A stretch of DNA of 64,000 nucleotides. Origin: Pseudomonas sp. Irchel s3h14. GTDB lineage: Bacteria > Pseudomonadota > Gammaproteobacteria > Pseudomonadales > Pseudomonadaceae. The stretch is from assembly GCF_900187425.1 (NCBI RefSeq), contig NZ_FYDJ01000023.1, forward strand, positions 21,779 to 85,778, written 5' to 3'. The position numbers were made by a program, and so were the translations under genes. The stretch's first letter is position 1, and the number at the start of each line of letters is the position of its first letter. The notes under the pieces were generated by a model. It did no database searches, was not told where the DNA came from, and saw only the letters and a list, made by a program, of their open reading frames with translations. This document shows positions 25,445-32,879 of the stretch, piece after piece.

Positions 25445-25591
25445 GCTGGATCCTGTAGGACAAAGGTTGAGCGGATACAGGGTTTTAACATAGCCGAACG
25501 TCAGACGACCAAGGTTGATCGCCTTCAATTCGTGGATTGCCTACCGCATCGGTTAGACTTGCCGCCTTTCCCCGTATCAAGAAGCCCGTTC

Positions 25592-26134
25592 ATGGCCCAG
25601 CCGTCCACGACCTACAAGTTTGAACTGAACCTTACCGACCTCGATCGCAGCGTGTACGAGAGCGTGAAGCAGACCATCGCCCGTCACCCTTCGGAGACCG
25701 AAGAGCGCATGACCGTGCGGCTGCTGGCCTACGCCTTCTGGTACAACGAGCAGTTGTCGTTCGGTCGCGGTCTGTCAGACGTGGACGAACCAGCCCTGTG
25801 GGAAAAGAGCCTGGACGACCGTGTCCTGCACTGGATCGAAGTCGGCCAGCCAGACGCCGACCGCCTGACGTGGTGCTCGCGTCGCACCGAACGCACCAGT
25901 CTGCTGGCCTACGGCAGCCTGCGCGTCTGGGAGACCAAAGTGATCCCGGCGATCAAGAACCTGAAAAACGTGCATATCGCTGCTGTTCCGCAGGAAGTGC
26001 TGGAAACCCTGGCCAAAGACATGCCCCGGGTTATCAAGTGGGATGTGATGATCAGCGAAGGGACGATTTTCGTCACCGACGACCGTGGTCAGCACGAAGT
26101 CCAATTGCAGTGGCTGAGCGGCGAGCGCGGCTGA
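25592..26134 (+). CDS. yaeQ: YaeQ family protein
   Basis: 180 residues from the ATG at 25592. The family blocks TYKFELNLTDLDRSVYES, HPSETEERMTVRLLAYAFWY and TERTSLLAYGSLRVWE are clear. YaeQ has a PD-(D/E)XK-like fold and was once proposed as an RfaH-substitute regulator; its biochemical role is unsettled. It lies 66 bases upstream of recJ on the same strand. Confidence 0.9.
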   Translation: MAQPSTTYKFELNLTDLDRSVYESVKQTIARHPSETEERMTVRLLAYAFWYNEQLSFGRGLSDVDEPALWEKSLDDRVLHWIEVGQPDADRLTWCSRRTERTSLLAYGSLRVWETKVIPAIKNLKNVHIAAVPQEVLETLAKDMPRVIKWDVMISEGTIFVTDDRGQHEVQLQWLSGERG

Positions 26135-26200
26135 TTATTCGCTGCTGGTCCGCGTTACCCGTTTTTATCCTACGTATTCAAGAGAAGCACCTGTCACCCC

Positions 26201-27910
26201 ATGCGCATCGAACCTCGCCTGTTGCCCGACACCCTGCCATTCCTCGGTGATCTGCCGCCGCTGCTGACCCGTCTGTACGCGGCGCGGGGCGTGCTGTCCG
26301 AGGCTGAACTGGACAAGAGCCTGGCGCGGCTGATTCCGTACCAGCAACTCAAAGGCATCGATGCCGCGGTGGATTTGCTGGTGACGGCACTGGAGCAGCG
26401 TCAGCGGATTCTGATCGTCGGTGACTTCGACGCCGATGGCGCGACGGCCAGTACCGTGGGCATGTTGGGTTTGCGCCTGCTGGGCGCGGCGCACGTCGAC
26501 TATTTGGTGCCGAACCGATTCGAGTACGGCTACGGCCTGACGCCGGAAATCGTTGAAGTGGCGCTGACCCGTACACCACAGTTGCTGATCACTGTGGACA
26601 ACGGTATCTCCAGCGTTGAAGGCGTGGCGGCGGCGAAAAAGGCCGGGCTCCAGGTGCTGGTCACCGACCACCACTTGCCCGGTGACGAGCTGCCGTTGGC
26701 CGATGCCATCGTCAATCCCAATCAGCCAGGTTGCGAGTTTCCGAGCAAGGCGCTGGCCGGCGTCGGGGTGATTTTCTATGTGCTGATGGCCCTGCGTGCG
26801 CGTTTGCGCAGCCTCGGCTGGTACGAGAGCAAGCCGCAGCCGAACATCGGCGAGTTGCTGGACCTTGTGGCCCTGGGCAGCGTCGCCGACGTGGTACCGC
26901 TGGATGCCAACAACCGGATTCTGGTGCACCAAGGCCTGGAGCGGATTCGCGCCGGGCGCGCGCGGCCGGGGATCAAGGCGATCCTCGAAGTCGCCAAACG
27001 TGACCACACGCGCATCACCTCTACCGACCTGGGTTTCATTGTTGGCCCGCGCCTGAACGCGGCGGGGCGTCTGGATGACATGAGCCTGGGCATCGAATGC
27101 CTGCTCACCGAAGACGCTGGTCTGGCGCGTGAAATGGCCGCTCAACTCGACGGCATGAACCAGGACCGCAAATCCATTGAGCAGGGCATGCAGCGTGAAG
27201 CACTGGCTCAACTGAAGGATTTGCCGGTCGAGTCGATGCCGTTCGGCTTGTGCCTGTTCGATCCCGAGTGGCACCAGGGTGTCATCGGAATCCTCGCATC
27301 GCGTATGAAAGAACGCTATTTCCGTCCGACCATTGCCTTTGCCGATGCCGGCGATGGCTTGCTCAAGGGCTCGGGGCGTTCGGTTCAGGGGTTTCATATT
27401 CGCGACGCGTTGAGCGTGGTAGCGGCGCAGCATCCGAACCTGATCAGCAAATACGGCGGCCATGCGATGGCCGCTGGTTTGACGCTGCCGGAAGCGAATT
27501 TTCCGTTGTTCGCCGAAGCCTTTGATGCGGAAGTGCGTAGGCAATTACGCGAAGAAGACCTGACCGGGCGATTGCTGTCGGACGGCACGTTGGCGGTCGA
27601 GGAATTCCACCTGGAACTGGCCCGAGCCCTGCGTCATGCCGGACCTTGGGGGCAACATTTTCCGGAGCCGCTGTTCCACGGCGTGTTCCAGTTGGTCGAG
27701 CAGCGGGTGGTCGGCGAGCGGCACCTCAAAGTGGTGCTGAAGAGTGAGTGTGGTTCGGTAAAACTGGATGGCATTGCCTTCGGAATCGACCGCGACATCT
27801 GGCCGAATCCGACCATCAAGTGGGTGGAATTGGCCTACAAACTCGACCTCAACGAGTTTCGTGGCAACGAGACGGTGCAGTTGATGATTGCCCATATCGA
27901 ACCGCGATAG
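26201..27910 (+). CDS. recJ: Single-stranded-DNA-specific exonuclease RecJ
   Basis: 569 residues, the usual length. DHH-superfamily motifs: ILIVGDFDADGATAS (I), LLITVDNGISS (II), VLVTDHHLPGDELP (III, DHH), LVALGSVADVVPL (IV), and in the DHHA1 domain GPRLNAAGRLDDM, LKGSGRSVQGFHI and KYGGHAMAAGLTL. RecJ degrades ssDNA 5' to 3' in RecF recombination, mismatch and base-excision repair. Confidence 0.96.
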   Translation: MRIEPRLLPDTLPFLGDLPPLLTRLYAARGVLSEAELDKSLARLIPYQQLKGIDAAVDLLVTALEQRQRILIVGDFDADGATASTVGMLGLRLLGAAHVDYLVPNRFEYGYGLTPEIVEVALTRTPQLLITVDNGISSVEGVAAAKKAGLQVLVTDHHLPGDELPLADAIVNPNQPGCEFPSKALAGVGVIFYVLMALRARLRSLGWYESKPQPNIGELLDLVALGSVADVVPLDANNRILVHQGLERIRAGRARPGIKAILEVAKRDHTRITSTDLGFIVGPRLNAAGRLDDMSLGIECLLTEDAGLAREMAAQLDGMNQDRKSIEQGMQREALAQLKDLPVESMPFGLCLFDPEWHQGVIGILASRMKERYFRPTIAFADAGDGLLKGSGRSVQGFHIRDALSVVAAQHPNLISKYGGHAMAAGLTLPEANFPLFAEAFDAEVRRQLREEDLTGRLLSDGTLAVEEFHLELARALRHAGPWGQHFPEPLFHGVFQLVEQRVVGERHLKVVLKSECGSVKLDGIAFGIDRDIWPNPTIKWVELAYKLDLNEFRGNETVQLMIAHIEPR

Positions 27911-28097
27911 CGATCTCTTTGAGAGTGAACCCTCCCTCATCCCGCGATGTCGACTAGGCTCTAAGCACTGCTTGATTATCCTTGTGACGTCTTGTCGAAT
28001 TTTTTGCCCGCGGGGGCGGGTGCTGCACCTTTTTCCTGTCACTCGTCGACTTTCAAACAGAACCCTGGAGCCTGCCCACTGATTCGAGAGGTGCCCC

Positions 28098-29204
28098 ATG
28101 AGTCTGCTGCTTGAACCCTATACCCTTCGCCAATTGACCCTGCTCAACCGCATTGCGGTGTCGCCGATGTGCCAGTACTCCAGCGTCGATGGACTGGCCA
28201 ATGACTGGCACCTGGTCCACCTTGGCAGCCGCGCTGTCGGCGGGGCCGGCCTGGTGTTTACCGAAGCCACGGCGGTGACCGCCGACGGACGCATCACCGC
28301 CGAGGACCTCGGCCTGTGGAACGATGAACAGATCGAACCGTTGCAACGCATCACGCGCTTCATTGCGGCACAAGGCGCTGTGGCCGGCATTCAGTTGGCT
28401 CACGCCGGGCGTAAGGCCAGCACCCATCGGCCGTGGATCGGTAAACATGGCAGCGTCAAACCCGAAGACGGTGGCTGGATCCCGGTGGGCCCATCGTCGA
28501 TTGCTTTCGACCCGCAGCACACACATCCCAAGCAGCTTGATGAAAGCGAGATCGCTGAGGTCATTCAGGCCTTTGTCGCTTCGGCCAAGCGAGCACTGAC
28601 CGCCGGTTTCAAAGTGGTGGAAATACACGCCGCCCACGGTTACCTGTTGCATCAGTTTCTTTCGCCCCTGAGCAATCAGCGGCGCGATCAATATGGTGGT
28701 TCGTTCGAGAATCGCATCCGGCTGGTGCTGCAAGTCACCGAAGCGGTGCGTGCGGTGTGGCCGGAAGAGCTACCGCTGTTCGTGCGGGTGTCGGCCACCG
28801 ATTGGGTGGAAGACGGCTGGAACCCGGATGAAACCGTGGAGCTGGCGCGACGCCTCCACGCGTTGGGCGTAGACCTGATTGACGTCTCGTCGGGCGGTAC
28901 TGCGGCCAACGCCGAGATTCCTACAGGTCCCGGTTATCAGACCCGTTTCGCCGAACGTGTGCGCAAAGAGTCAGGTATTGCCACCGGCACGGTAGGAATG
29001 ATCACTGAGCCGGCACAGGCCGAGCACATTCTGCGCACCTGCCAGGCTGACATCATCTTTCTCGCCCGTGAACTGCTGCGTGATCCGTACTGGCCGCTGC
29101 ATGCCGATGATGACCTGGGTGGACGCAAGGCCATCTGGCCGGCGCAGTATCAGCGTGCCACCCATCGTGAACAGCCTATTCATGAGTCGGATTTGCGCGA
29201 CTGA
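28098..29204 (+). CDS. NADH:flavin oxidoreductase, Old Yellow Enzyme (YqjM/XenA type)
   Basis: A 368-residue FMN TIM-barrel ene-reductase. The redox-tuning Cys of the YqjM/XenA class is in AVSPMCQYSSVDG, substrate-binding residues in QLAHAGRKAST, the His pair in EIHAAHGYLLHQFLSP, and RDQYGGSFENRIRLVLQV is the classic OYE signature. Enzymes of this class reduce activated C=C bonds and, in XenA, nitro-aromatics. RBS: GAGAGG, eight bases before the ATG. It is a monocistronic gene ending at a terminator. Confidence 0.88.
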   Translation: MSLLLEPYTLRQLTLLNRIAVSPMCQYSSVDGLANDWHLVHLGSRAVGGAGLVFTEATAVTADGRITAEDLGLWNDEQIEPLQRITRFIAAQGAVAGIQLAHAGRKASTHRPWIGKHGSVKPEDGGWIPVGPSSIAFDPQHTHPKQLDESEIAEVIQAFVASAKRALTAGFKVVEIHAAHGYLLHQFLSPLSNQRRDQYGGSFENRIRLVLQVTEAVRAVWPEELPLFVRVSATDWVEDGWNPDETVELARRLHALGVDLIDVSSGGTAANAEIPTGPGYQTRFAERVRKESGIATGTVGMITEPAQAEHILRTCQADIIFLARELLRDPYWPLHADDDLGGRKAIWPAQYQRATHREQPIHESDLRD

Positions 29205-29220
29205 GTGATGCTGTAAAACC

Positions 29221-29254
29221 AAAAAGCCCCGGTCGAGTTGACCGGGGCTTTTGC
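29221..29254 (+). terminator. Intrinsic terminator after the OYE gene
   Basis: AAAAGCCCCGGTC-GAGTT-GACCGGGGCTTTT, a 13-bp perfect stem with flanking A and T runs, 17 bases past the stop. Confidence 0.92.
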
Positions 29255-29292
29255 GTTTTTGTGCCGGAATGTTGGTTGCCTGTTCCTCCGCC

Positions 29293-29389
29293 TTCGCGAG
29301 CAAGCTCAGCTCCTACAAGGGTAACGTGTCGAACACATCATTTTCGTTCGACACGATACCCTTGTAGGAGCTGAGCTTGCTCGCGATGG
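29293..29389. repeat. REP-type inverted repeat pair
   Basis: The arms TTCGCGAGCAAGCTCAGCTCC…CAAGGG (29293-29322) and CCCTTGTAGGAGCTGAGCTTGCTCGCGA (29359-29387) are reverse complements of the REP core. The spacer also pairs (GTGTCGAACA…TTCGACACGA). It lies between the convergent OYE and opgD genes. Confidence 0.8.
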
Positions 29390-29414
29390 GGCCAGCCCAG
29401 ACACCCAATTACTC

Positions 29415-31040
29415 TCAGGTGTACTTACGCTTATCCGGTGCAGGCGGGAAGTACTGGTACAACCAGGTTTCACTCAACGTCCGGTCATTGGTGCGAATGA
29501 ACAACCGCAGCTCCACCGGCGCCACGCTGTCATTGGTCGGGTACCAGTCAAAGGTAATGCGGTAACCCTTGATGTCATCCAGTACCAGCACGTTGAAATC
29601 CTTCACTTGCCCATTCGAACACGTGACTACCGGCTCGATCCCCGCGCCTTGCGGTAAGCGGTCCAGACCGCCGCCCGTGAAGTCCACGGCAAACCGTCGC
29701 GCCCAGACTTCCGGGTAATGTTCGCCAGGCGCCCAGCCTTCGATGAAGCCGCCCATACCCGAACGAGTCGCGTTGACTCGCGCCAACGGCGTGCTGACCG
29801 GTGGCAGTGCGCTCCAGTACAGCTTGTAGCCGTAGTTCAGTGAGTCGCCGGCCGCGACCGGTTTTTTCGGGGTCCAGAACGCGACGATGTTATCCAGGGT
29901 TTCGCCGGTTGTAGGAATTTCCAACAGATCGATAGAGCCTTCGCCCCACGCGGTCGTAGGTTCTACCCACAGGCTCGGACGCTTGCTGTACCAGTCGACG
30001 GTGTCTTGATAGCTGTCGAACTCGTGATCGGTCTGCACCAGGCCGAAACCTTTCGGATCGGTGTCGGCGAAGGCGTTGAATTGCAGGGTGGCCGGGTTAT
30101 TCAGCGGGCGGCAGATCCACTCGCCGTTGCCGCGCCACATGGCCAGGCGATCCGAGTCGTGGATTTGCGGGTGAATCGTGTCGCACATGCGTCGTTCATG
30201 GGTGCCGCAGCTGAACATGCTGGTCATCGGCGCGATGCCCAGTTGTTCGATGGCAGTGCGCGCATTGATGTGGGCATCGATGCCCATGACGACCTGGCTG
30301 GCCTGACAGTCGATGTCGAAACGGTAAGCGCCGGTGGCGCTCGGTGAATCCAGCAGGGCGTAGACCACGAAGCGGGTGCTGTTCTTGTCCGGCGTCTCGA
30401 ACCAGAACTTGGTGAAGTCCGGGAACTCTTCACGCTTCTTGGCATAGGTATCGATCGCCAGGCCGCGTGCCGATAGACCGTACTGGCCCGAGGCATCTAC
30501 CGCACGGAAATAGCTGGCGCCGAGGAAGGACAGCACGTCGTGCTGGTCCAGCTCCGGGGCTTTGAACAGCTTGAACCCGGAAAACCCCAGGTCGCCCGTG
30601 AGCTGTTTGGTATCGACCGTGGTTTTTTCATAGTTGAACAGGGACGGGCGGAAATGCACCTCTCGCGCCTGACGCGTCTTGGGATCGACGCTGTACATGC
30701 GCACCGGTTGTTTGAAACCCATGCCGACGTGGAAAAACTGCACATCCAGCTGACCGTTGAGGTCATTCCACAGTGAGTGGTTGCCGTCGTAGCGGATCGC
30801 GTTGAAGTTCTGCGGCGTCATGGTCGCCAGGGTCGGCGGCAACACCTGCTTGGTGTCTTGATAGCGATTGCCGGCGAGCTGCTTGGCCTGGATCTTCAGC
30901 GCTTCGAAGTCGAACGCCTGAGCTTCGCCATCCGCCGCGCCAGTACCGGCCCAGGCCCGCGAAGCCAGCAGGCCAGTGGCGGATAATCCGGTGTAGGCAG
31001 CGATGGCCATGGATGCTTTGAGCAAATTCCTGCGGTGCAT
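29415..31040 (-). CDS. opgD: Periplasmic glucan biosynthesis protein OpgD (MdoD)
   Basis: 541 residues from the ATG at 31040. The N-terminus MHRRNLLKASMAIAAYTG, then a hydrophobic stretch and ASRAWAG, is a Tat-type signal, as known for MdoD. The mature part is the OpgG/D fold (FDFEALKIQAKQLAG; NAIRYDGNHSLWND; YWSALPP). OpgD shapes the backbone of osmoregulated periplasmic glucans. The longer reading from 31130 places the Tat signal 30 residues inside and is unlikely. OpgGH are not in this window; Pseudomonas commonly keeps opgD apart. Confidence 0.92.
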   Translation of the reverse strand: MHRRNLLKASMAIAAYTGLSATGLLASRAWAGTGAADGEAQAFDFEALKIQAKQLAGNRYQDTKQVLPPTLATMTPQNFNAIRYDGNHSLWNDLNGQLDVQFFHVGMGFKQPVRMYSVDPKTRQAREVHFRPSLFNYEKTTVDTKQLTGDLGFSGFKLFKAPELDQHDVLSFLGASYFRAVDASGQYGLSARGLAIDTYAKKREEFPDFTKFWFETPDKNSTRFVVYALLDSPSATGAYRFDIDCQASQVVMGIDAHINARTAIEQLGIAPMTSMFSCGTHERRMCDTIHPQIHDSDRLAMWRGNGEWICRPLNNPATLQFNAFADTDPKGFGLVQTDHEFDSYQDTVDWYSKRPSLWVEPTTAWGEGSIDLLEIPTTGETLDNIVAFWTPKKPVAAGDSLNYGYKLYWSALPPVSTPLARVNATRSGMGGFIEGWAPGEHYPEVWARRFAVDFTGGGLDRLPQGAGIEPVVTCSNGQVKDFNVLVLDDIKGYRITFDWYPTNDSVAPVELRLFIRTNDRTLSETWLYQYFPPAPDKRKYT

Positions 31041-31431
31041 AAGTTCAACCTGTCGTGAACAATCCCGCGCCGTTCCTGGCACGTGCTGGATCAAAAATAA
31101 AGGTTCGGACATGCCTTCGGCCAAACGCAACGGACATTAAACAGATAACAAATAGCTTAAACCGTTCGGTTGTGTAGAAAAAATGATTGGTAGCACTTTG
31201 GCTTCGTGGCAATGAAACAAGAAATGTCGGTTAAGTTTTCCGACAGTACTTTCTGATTTATAGGGCATTTCTGCTTTTTTGACTAATTACTCTAAAAACC
31301 GCTTTTCAGCGCCCGGATAGTTTCTATTCTGTGGTCATGACCGGTTTCTGCCCTTCAGGCCGGCGACTGACAAAAAGGAGAGGGCGATGCGGTTTTTGAA
31401 GTTTTCTCGGGCTTATAGAAGGACATCGTCC
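31041..31431. other. 391-base AT-rich gap upstream of opgD
   Basis: This stretch separates the divergent opgD and the small 61-residue gene. It is noticeably more AT-rich than its neighbours, particularly 31130-31340. It should hold both promoters, but I could not pick convincing -35/-10 pairs and see no reading frame worth calling. A ribosome-site-like AAAAAGGAGAGG precedes 31387. Confidence 0.4.
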
Positions 31432-31617
31432 ATGACGAAAGTACAAGGCATCACCCAGTTGCTGGGAATCCTTCCTTGCCTGACCACTGTGCGCCGAAGG
31501 CGTCGGGTCAGTTCGGACGAGATGAAGTTGTTGGAGCGCTATCGGGAGCTGTCGGAAAGCGACCAGATTGCGATGCGGTATCTGGTGGATGCGATGAGGA
31601 GTGTTTCGCGGTTTTGA
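31432..31617 (+). CDS. Small conserved basic protein, function unknown
   Basis: From the ATG at 31432 the protein has 61 residues (MTKVQGITQLLGILPCLTTV, then the run RRRRR). An in-frame ATG at 31387, with a good AGGAGAGG ribosome site, would add 15 residues and is a real alternative. The C-terminal half, LLERYRELSESDQIAMRYLV, looks like amphipathic helices similar to the ends of XRE-family regulators, but there is no helix-turn-helix. I recall similar small proteins in other pseudomonads; no function can be assigned. Confidence 0.6.
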   Translation: MTKVQGITQLLGILPCLTTVRRRRRVSSDEMKLLERYRELSESDQIAMRYLVDAMRSVSRF

Positions 31618-31627
31618 CCGAGGATGG

Positions 31628-31831
31628 TTACCGTGAAAGCCATTTGGCTTTTACGGTGGCCAGGCAGGTCAGTTTGCCTGCTTCGGCGTCGGTGATGCCT
31701 TCTTGGATTGCTTGGCGGCGAGCCGCGATATTTTTTTGCTCGATGGTCTGTTGCAGATACTTTTCTGAAAAGGCGCTATCACTTGGAATCACTTCAGTGA
31801 CGCTTTGGCTGGTGATGCGCGGTTTGCTCAT
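31628..31831 (-). CDS. Small antitoxin-like protein, orphan
   Basis: A 67-residue protein. The C-terminal part (ARRQAIQEGITDAEAGKL followed by ATVKAKW) resembles the tail of CopG/RHH-type antitoxins, in which xGLADIEAGR…V..W-like endings are usual. No RelE/ParE-type toxin frame follows on the minus strand (the 61-residue plus-strand gene is there instead). It is either an orphan antitoxin or an unrelated small protein; the family is an inference from pattern only. Confidence 0.5.
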   Translation of the reverse strand: MSKPRITSQSVTEVIPSDSAFSEKYLQQTIEQKNIAARRQAIQEGITDAEAGKLTCLATVKAKWLSR

Positions 31832-31877
31832 GGCTGCGGATTGCTCTTACGGGAGATTGAACAGGTGTATTCAAACC

Positions 31878-31911
31878 AAAGGGGCGGACTGTGAAGTCTG
31901 CCCCTTTTTCA
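31878..31911. terminator. Terminator-like hairpin downstream of the Bro-N gene
   Basis: AAAGGGGC-G-GACT-GTGA-AGTC-T-GCCCCTTT, then TTC and a later T-run. It lies 17 bases beyond the Bro-N stop, between that gene and the antitoxin-like gene, both on the minus strand. Confidence 0.65.
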
Positions 31912-31927
31912 TTTTTTCACTCTACCT

Positions 31928-32440
31928 TCAACTGCAAGTGCCCACGATCGTGAACGGCCGTTGTGCCTGCATCAGATCAGGCATGTCCCGCCACTTGACC
32001 CAGGCCTGATGCTGCCAATGCAGCAGCGGCACCGAGATCCCGGCCCACTGCAACGAACTCAGGCTTGGAATGTTATCCACAGGAGTCGTTTTCGAATCAC
32101 GCAGCATTGGGATGACTACGTTGCTCAACCATTGACGCAGGTTTCGGTTTTCCGGCACGAAATGGTGCACCAAAAGGGCATACATCCCTGATTCGCTGAC
32201 CATCAGTGATTCGACTGTTTTGCCGTACTTGAGCAGCCAGACGTATCGACGCTGATCCGGATCAAGTTTCAGGGTGAGGCGTTGGTCCATCGGACGGCCC
32301 ATCAGGCGACCGAGGTCCTGGACGCAGAACCAGGCTTGGTTGTCCTGCATGATGGCGTGGAGGAAGCGGTTGTGGCGGGTGAAGATGGTTGGGGTGAAGT
32401 ACGGATGGATTTCAGACGGACTTGGTGTGTGCGTATGCAT
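31928..32440 (-). CDS. Bro-N domain phage antirepressor-like protein, orphan
   Basis: A 170-residue protein in which residues about 18-115 form a Bro-N domain (FTRHNRFLHAIMQDNQAWFC, VQDLGRLMGRPMDQRL, SESGMYALLVHHFVPENR, LRQWLSNVVIPMLRD). The C-terminal 55 residues are not a recognisable second domain. Bro-N proteins in phages (such as Ant/AntB types) act as antirepressors or DNA-binding regulators. The ATG at 32440 follows GGAG by eight bases. There are no other phage genes nearby, but a C4-like RNA lies just upstream on the same strand. Confidence 0.8.
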   Translation of the reverse strand: MHTHTPSPSEIHPYFTPTIFTRHNRFLHAIMQDNQAWFCVQDLGRLMGRPMDQRLTLKLDPDQRRYVWLLKYGKTVESLMVSESGMYALLVHHFVPENRNLRQWLSNVVIPMLRDSKTTPVDNIPSLSSLQWAGISVPLLHWQHQAWVKWRDMPDLMQAQRPFTIVGTCS

Positions 32441-32463
32441 TTTTTCGACTCCATGTTGAAAAA

Positions 32464-32474
32464 GGAGCCGCCAC
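32464..32474 (-). promoter_or_regulatory. Candidate C4-RNA target and SD-sequestering strand ahead of Bro-N
   Basis: On the minus strand, GTGGCGG (32474-32468) is a perfect 7-base complement of CCGCCAC in the upstream stem-loop RNA. The partly overlapping GGCTCC (32469-32464) can pair with GGAGTC, which contains the Shine-Dalgarno GGAG of the Bro-N gene. This would let the antisense RNA alter access to the ribosome site. Inferred from complementarity only. Confidence 0.45.
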
Positions 32475-32493
32475 TAATCCTTCGACAGATTTG

Positions 32494-32619
32494 GGTGGCG
32501 GACCGTGCGGCGTTCGAAGTCGGGACATTCTCGATCAACATGCAAGCCAAGAGGCCCGCGCCACACGGCCCACCATAAAGCGAAGCTGAAAGGCAAAAGT
32601 TGCCCCAGTTTCTATGGGG
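32494..32619 (-). ncRNA. Putative C4/IsrK-like antisense RNA upstream of the Bro-N gene
   Basis: On the minus strand a long-range stem pairs GGTGGGCCGTGTGGCG (32574-32559) with CGCCGCACGGTCCGCCACC (32512-32494). Inside it are smaller hairpins (such as GCC-TCTT-GGC) and in front of it two more (CCCC-N9-GGGG, 32619-32603, sharing two bases with GGCAA-CTT-TTGCC, 32604-32592). This architecture, the ATGGTGGG opening and the GCCGCCACC-like closing strand match my memory of C4 RNAs of P1/P7-type phages and IsrK-like elements, which regulate an antirepressor in the same transcript. A Bro-N antirepressor gene follows directly. No Rfam search was made. Confidence 0.6.
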
Positions 32620-32709
32620 GCGCGGATGCGCCATGTTGATGATTTACCGGCTTCGACCCCGGGTCGCTGATTTTGCAGCGACGGGTTGAAGCCTATCTGC
32701 AAGGCGCTC

Positions 32710-32736
32710 GCGGCGCCAAGTCTACCTTGGCGCCGC
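32710..32736. repeat. Perfect 11-bp inverted repeat
   Basis: GCGGCGCCAAG-TCTAC-CTTGGCGCCGC, in the gap between the C4-like RNA and rloA. The loop has five bases. It lacks a T-run on either strand, so it is not a standard terminator; it could be an operator or an RNA hairpin. Confidence 0.6.
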
Positions 32737-32879
32737 ATGCTGTAGGAATCGGTGTCTATGCCGGAAGGTTCGATCTGTAGGAATTGCCTGTTTTTGCATG
32801 AGGTGCAGTCAAACAGCGTCACAGCCGTGGTTTTTCCTATAGTTTTCCCGTATTCAGGAACGAACTGCAGGTTTGCTAC

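Noticed and set aside
32302..32634. 110-residue minus-strand frame (and the overlapping one at 32535-32822) across the C4-like region
   Set aside because: The frames run through the paired RNA stems and resemble the spurious translations (Ash-like) often annotated over such elements; there is no good ribosome site or domain.
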